The position numbers and the translations under genes were made by a program. This document shows, one piece after another, positions 62,253-64,000 of a stretch of 64,000 bases of DNA. The stretch is from Kordia antarctica (GTDB lineage Bacteria > Bacteroidota > Bacteroidia > Flavobacteriales > Flavobacteriaceae): contig NZ_CP019288.1 in assembly GCF_009901525.1 (NCBI RefSeq), positions 4,493,501 through 4,557,500 on the forward strand, given 5' to 3'. The notes under the pieces were generated by a model. The model searched no databases and was not told the origin of the DNA. It was given only the letters and a program-made list of their open reading frames with translations. Position 1 is the stretch's first letter. Every line of letters begins with the position of its first letter.

Positions 62253-64000
62253 TTGAGAGTTATAATTCTAAATACGTTGATTAAAAAACTACATTTTCTA
62301 TTCATATTGCTTTTTGCTACTGTTGCATTTGGGCAACATCCAATATATACGCAGTTTTCTGAAAAAGATGGTTTACCCGATATTGAGTTCTACAATATGA
62401 CGGAAGACAGCAAAGGTTTCATTTGGCTGGCTGCCAATAAAGGATTTTACAGGTATGATGGAAATCAATTCAAAATCTATACAAACAAGGAAAAAAGGGG
62501 TTTATCAGTCTTTGAACCCAAAGAAGATTCCAAAGGAAGAGTTTGGTGTTGTAACATTTCAGGACAATTTTTTTATGCTGAAAACGATGAACTCATCACC
62601 TTTATTGATTTAGAAAAAGAAATTAATGGGCGACTAGGAAGTTTCATCGTTACAGATAAACACTTATTAGTATTTACGTATCAAACAATTTATAAAATTT
62701 CATTAAAAACAAGAGAAATTGATACGCGTATACAAATCGGAAATCCCCTAATCGGAAGTCCTTACAGATATGGAAATGAAATATACGTAACTACTGGAGA
62801 AAGCATTGTTACATTAGATTTAGAATTAAATATAACCAAAAAAATTACTTCAGAAGCTATTTATGACGACTTATCTAAACGAAGTATAGGATCGCCATTA
62901 ATTACTGGAAGCAAAGGGAAAACATATTTAAAATTTATGGATAGAAATAGCCAATCATATCTATATCTATTTGATTTGAATTCAGGTCAGTACGAAGAAA
63001 TTGAATTGGAAGCAGCACTAAAAAACAGCAATATAGCTGCGATTAGTTTTTATAATGACGAAATGTTATTCTCATCCTCTAGCGGACTTTGGGTATATAG
63101 TATGGAAGGCGGGAATTTAGTTTATAAAAACAGGTATTTCAAAAATGAATATGTTTCAAAAGTAGTCGTAGATAGAAACGAAAATTACTGGGTTACAACG
63201 CTTCGTAATGGTGTATTTGTCATTCCAAATATCAACAACAATAACTACAATCTCCAAGATGGTATTGAAGGTTTTAAATACATCGAAAAAATAAATGAAG
63301 CATCGTTTTTCTTTGGAACTGCAACTGGAGATGCAGGTTTTTACAATATTGAAACTAATAAAATATCGCTGATTGATTTAAAAAAGAATACGCCTGTACA
63401 AGCGGCTTTTTATAATAAAAGCAACAAAAAGATGTACATAAGTCAACAAGATCAAGGAGTTATATACGATTTTGAGACAAAAACCATCACAACAAACCGT
63501 GATTTTTTCAATGCAAGAAGTATATCATATATAAACAAAAACACGTTTCTTCTTGCTAATTACCAAGGAGCTTCTGTTGTGGAAAATGGAAAAGTAGACT
63601 CCCGATTAAAATTTTTGCGAGCATATATTGGTTTTCACGATACCATCAGTAAAAATAGTTATGTCTCTTACGTGGACGATTTGGTAAAATATGATTCAAA
63701 ATTTAACGCAAAAATAATTCGCTATCAAGGAAAAAAAATTCATTCCGTTAGTATTACAAAAACCGACGACGGAACTATTTGGGTTTCTACATTTAAAGAT
63801 GGTTTATATGGTATTAAAAATGATAGTGTTGTTGTAAATTATACTACGGAAAATGGATTGGCTTCAAATTTTACTCAAAAAATAAAAGGAGACAGAAACT
63901 CACTTTGGATTGTTACCAATAAAGGAATTCAATTGCTAAATACTAAGACAGAAACGTTTAAAATACTAACTAAAGGTGACGGAATAAGCACGTATTTAAT
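62253..64000 (+). CDS. Propeller-type sensor/regulator, N-terminal part (3' end outside window)
   Basis: The open frame runs from about 62253 to the window end. No ATG is available at the beginning; TTG codons at 62253 and 62277 are the candidates, the second giving MIKKLHFLFILLFATVAFGQ, a good signal peptide. Propeller-type repeats are visible: EDSKGFIWLAANKGFYRYDG, EDSKGRVWCCN, DRNENYWVTTLRNGVFVIP and TKTDDGTIWVSTFKDGLYGIK. Such proteins in Bacteroidetes usually continue into a membrane helix and a histidine kinase, LuxR or AraC output, which is beyond the window. Confidence 0.7.
   Translation, partial: MRVIILNTLIKKLHFLFILLFATVAFGQHPIYTQFSEKDGLPDIEFYNMTEDSKGFIWLAANKGFYRYDGNQFKIYTNKEKRGLSVFEPKEDSKGRVWCCNISGQFFYAENDELITFIDLEKEINGRLGSFIVTDKHLLVFTYQTIYKISLKTREIDTRIQIGNPLIGSPYRYGNEIYVTTGESIVTLDLELNITKKITSEAIYDDLSKRSIGSPLITGSKGKTYLKFMDRNSQSYLYLFDLNSGQYEEIELEAALKNSNIAAISFYNDEMLFSSSSGLWVYSMEGGNLVYKNRYFKNEYVSKVVVDRNENYWVTTLRNGVFVIPNINNNNYNLQDGIEGFKYIEKINEASFFFGTATGDAGFYNIETNKISLIDLKKNTPVQAAFYNKSNKKMYISQQDQGVIYDFETKTITTNRDFFNARSISYINKNTFLLANYQGASVVENGKVDSRLKFLRAYIGFHDTISKNSYVSYVDDLVKYDSKFNAKIIRYQGKKIHSVSITKTDDGTIWVSTFKDGLYGIKNDSVVVNYTTENGLASNFTQKIKGDRNSLWIVTNKGIQLLNTKTETFKILTKGDGISTYL

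Noticed and set aside
1-64000. tRNA, rRNA or tmRNA genes
   Set aside because: I found no cloverleaf or rRNA-like stretches by eye; all longer gaps are accounted for by repeats or terminators, though a computational scan would be more reliable.

Overview
The window is AT-rich chromosomal DNA from a marine-type member of the Flavobacteriaceae, most likely Kordia or a close relative. The evidence is the gene families present: a 287-residue primary sigma factor, type IX secretion parts (PorT, the plug protein, a cargo protein with a C-terminal sorting domain), TamL, a Na+-pumping NADH:quinone reductase operon, AraC regulators fused to membrane or TPR domains, and small LNKK...GG leader peptides. 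Assignment to a genus is an inference. Most of the window is ordinary core genome with dense genes and strong, often bidirectional, terminators between convergent genes.

Layout. 1-4.4 kb: three tandem paralogous surface proteins (leucine-rich L-domain-like repeats, two thrombospondin type 3 Ca2+ repeats, shared C-terminal module), the first cut by the window edge. 4.5-7.1 kb: rpe, rpoD and queE. 7.4-10.2 kb: a membrane AraC regulator and two small envelope proteins. 10.2-16.7 kb: pnp, rpsO, a lipoprotein, accD and fbaA. 17-19.3 kb: a type II restriction-modification pair (MspI-like nuclease and C5-cytosine methylase) between fbaA and tamL. 19.3-31.4 kb: tamL, a TrmH-family methyltransferase, a lipoprotein with a zinc-protease motif, porT-ubiE, trkA-trkH and two small proteins. 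31.8-41.3 kb: an aminotransferase, a desaturase, rsmG, a DUF6029/TlpA/Omp28 group and a large secreted hydrolase-like protein. 41.5-47.6 kb: a short GG-leader peptide gene, pruA, NRDE and DUF6695 proteins, two tandem lipoproteins and a regulator. 47.7-52.0 kb: the accessory island. 52.1-64 kb: apaG, the T9SS plug gene, nqrABCDEF with a small conserved gene and apbE, and the start of a propeller-type sensor.

The most unusual region is 47.7-52.0 kb. Four small genes there (a fifth lies at 41.5 kb) encode peptides with a common MKK...LNKK.VSNL...GG leader and Cys/Ser/Thr-containing cores, as in class I lanthipeptide-like RiPP precursors of Bacteroidetes. Three of the five are too short or too AT-rich to stand out, and no modification enzyme or exporter lies in the window. 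Between the two divergent precursor pairs sits a TPR-transmembrane-AraC regulator. Three copies of a 22-bp palindromic site flank that regulator, one upstream of the minus-strand precursors and a tandem pair upstream of the plus-strand precursors. The whole block is bracketed by approximately 112-bp direct repeats and contains a 252-bp element with terminal inverted repeats. It looks like a self-contained, regulated cassette of orphan precursors modified by enzymes elsewhere in the genome.

How genes work together. NqrA-F is the Na+-pumping respiratory complex, and ApbE just downstream would attach FMN to NqrB and NqrC. PorT and the plug protein belong to the type IX secretion system that would export the hydrolase-like protein at 38.9-41.3 kb. 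TamL is an outer-membrane assembly factor. The TlpA, Omp28-like and DUF6029 genes form a redox-flavoured envelope group.
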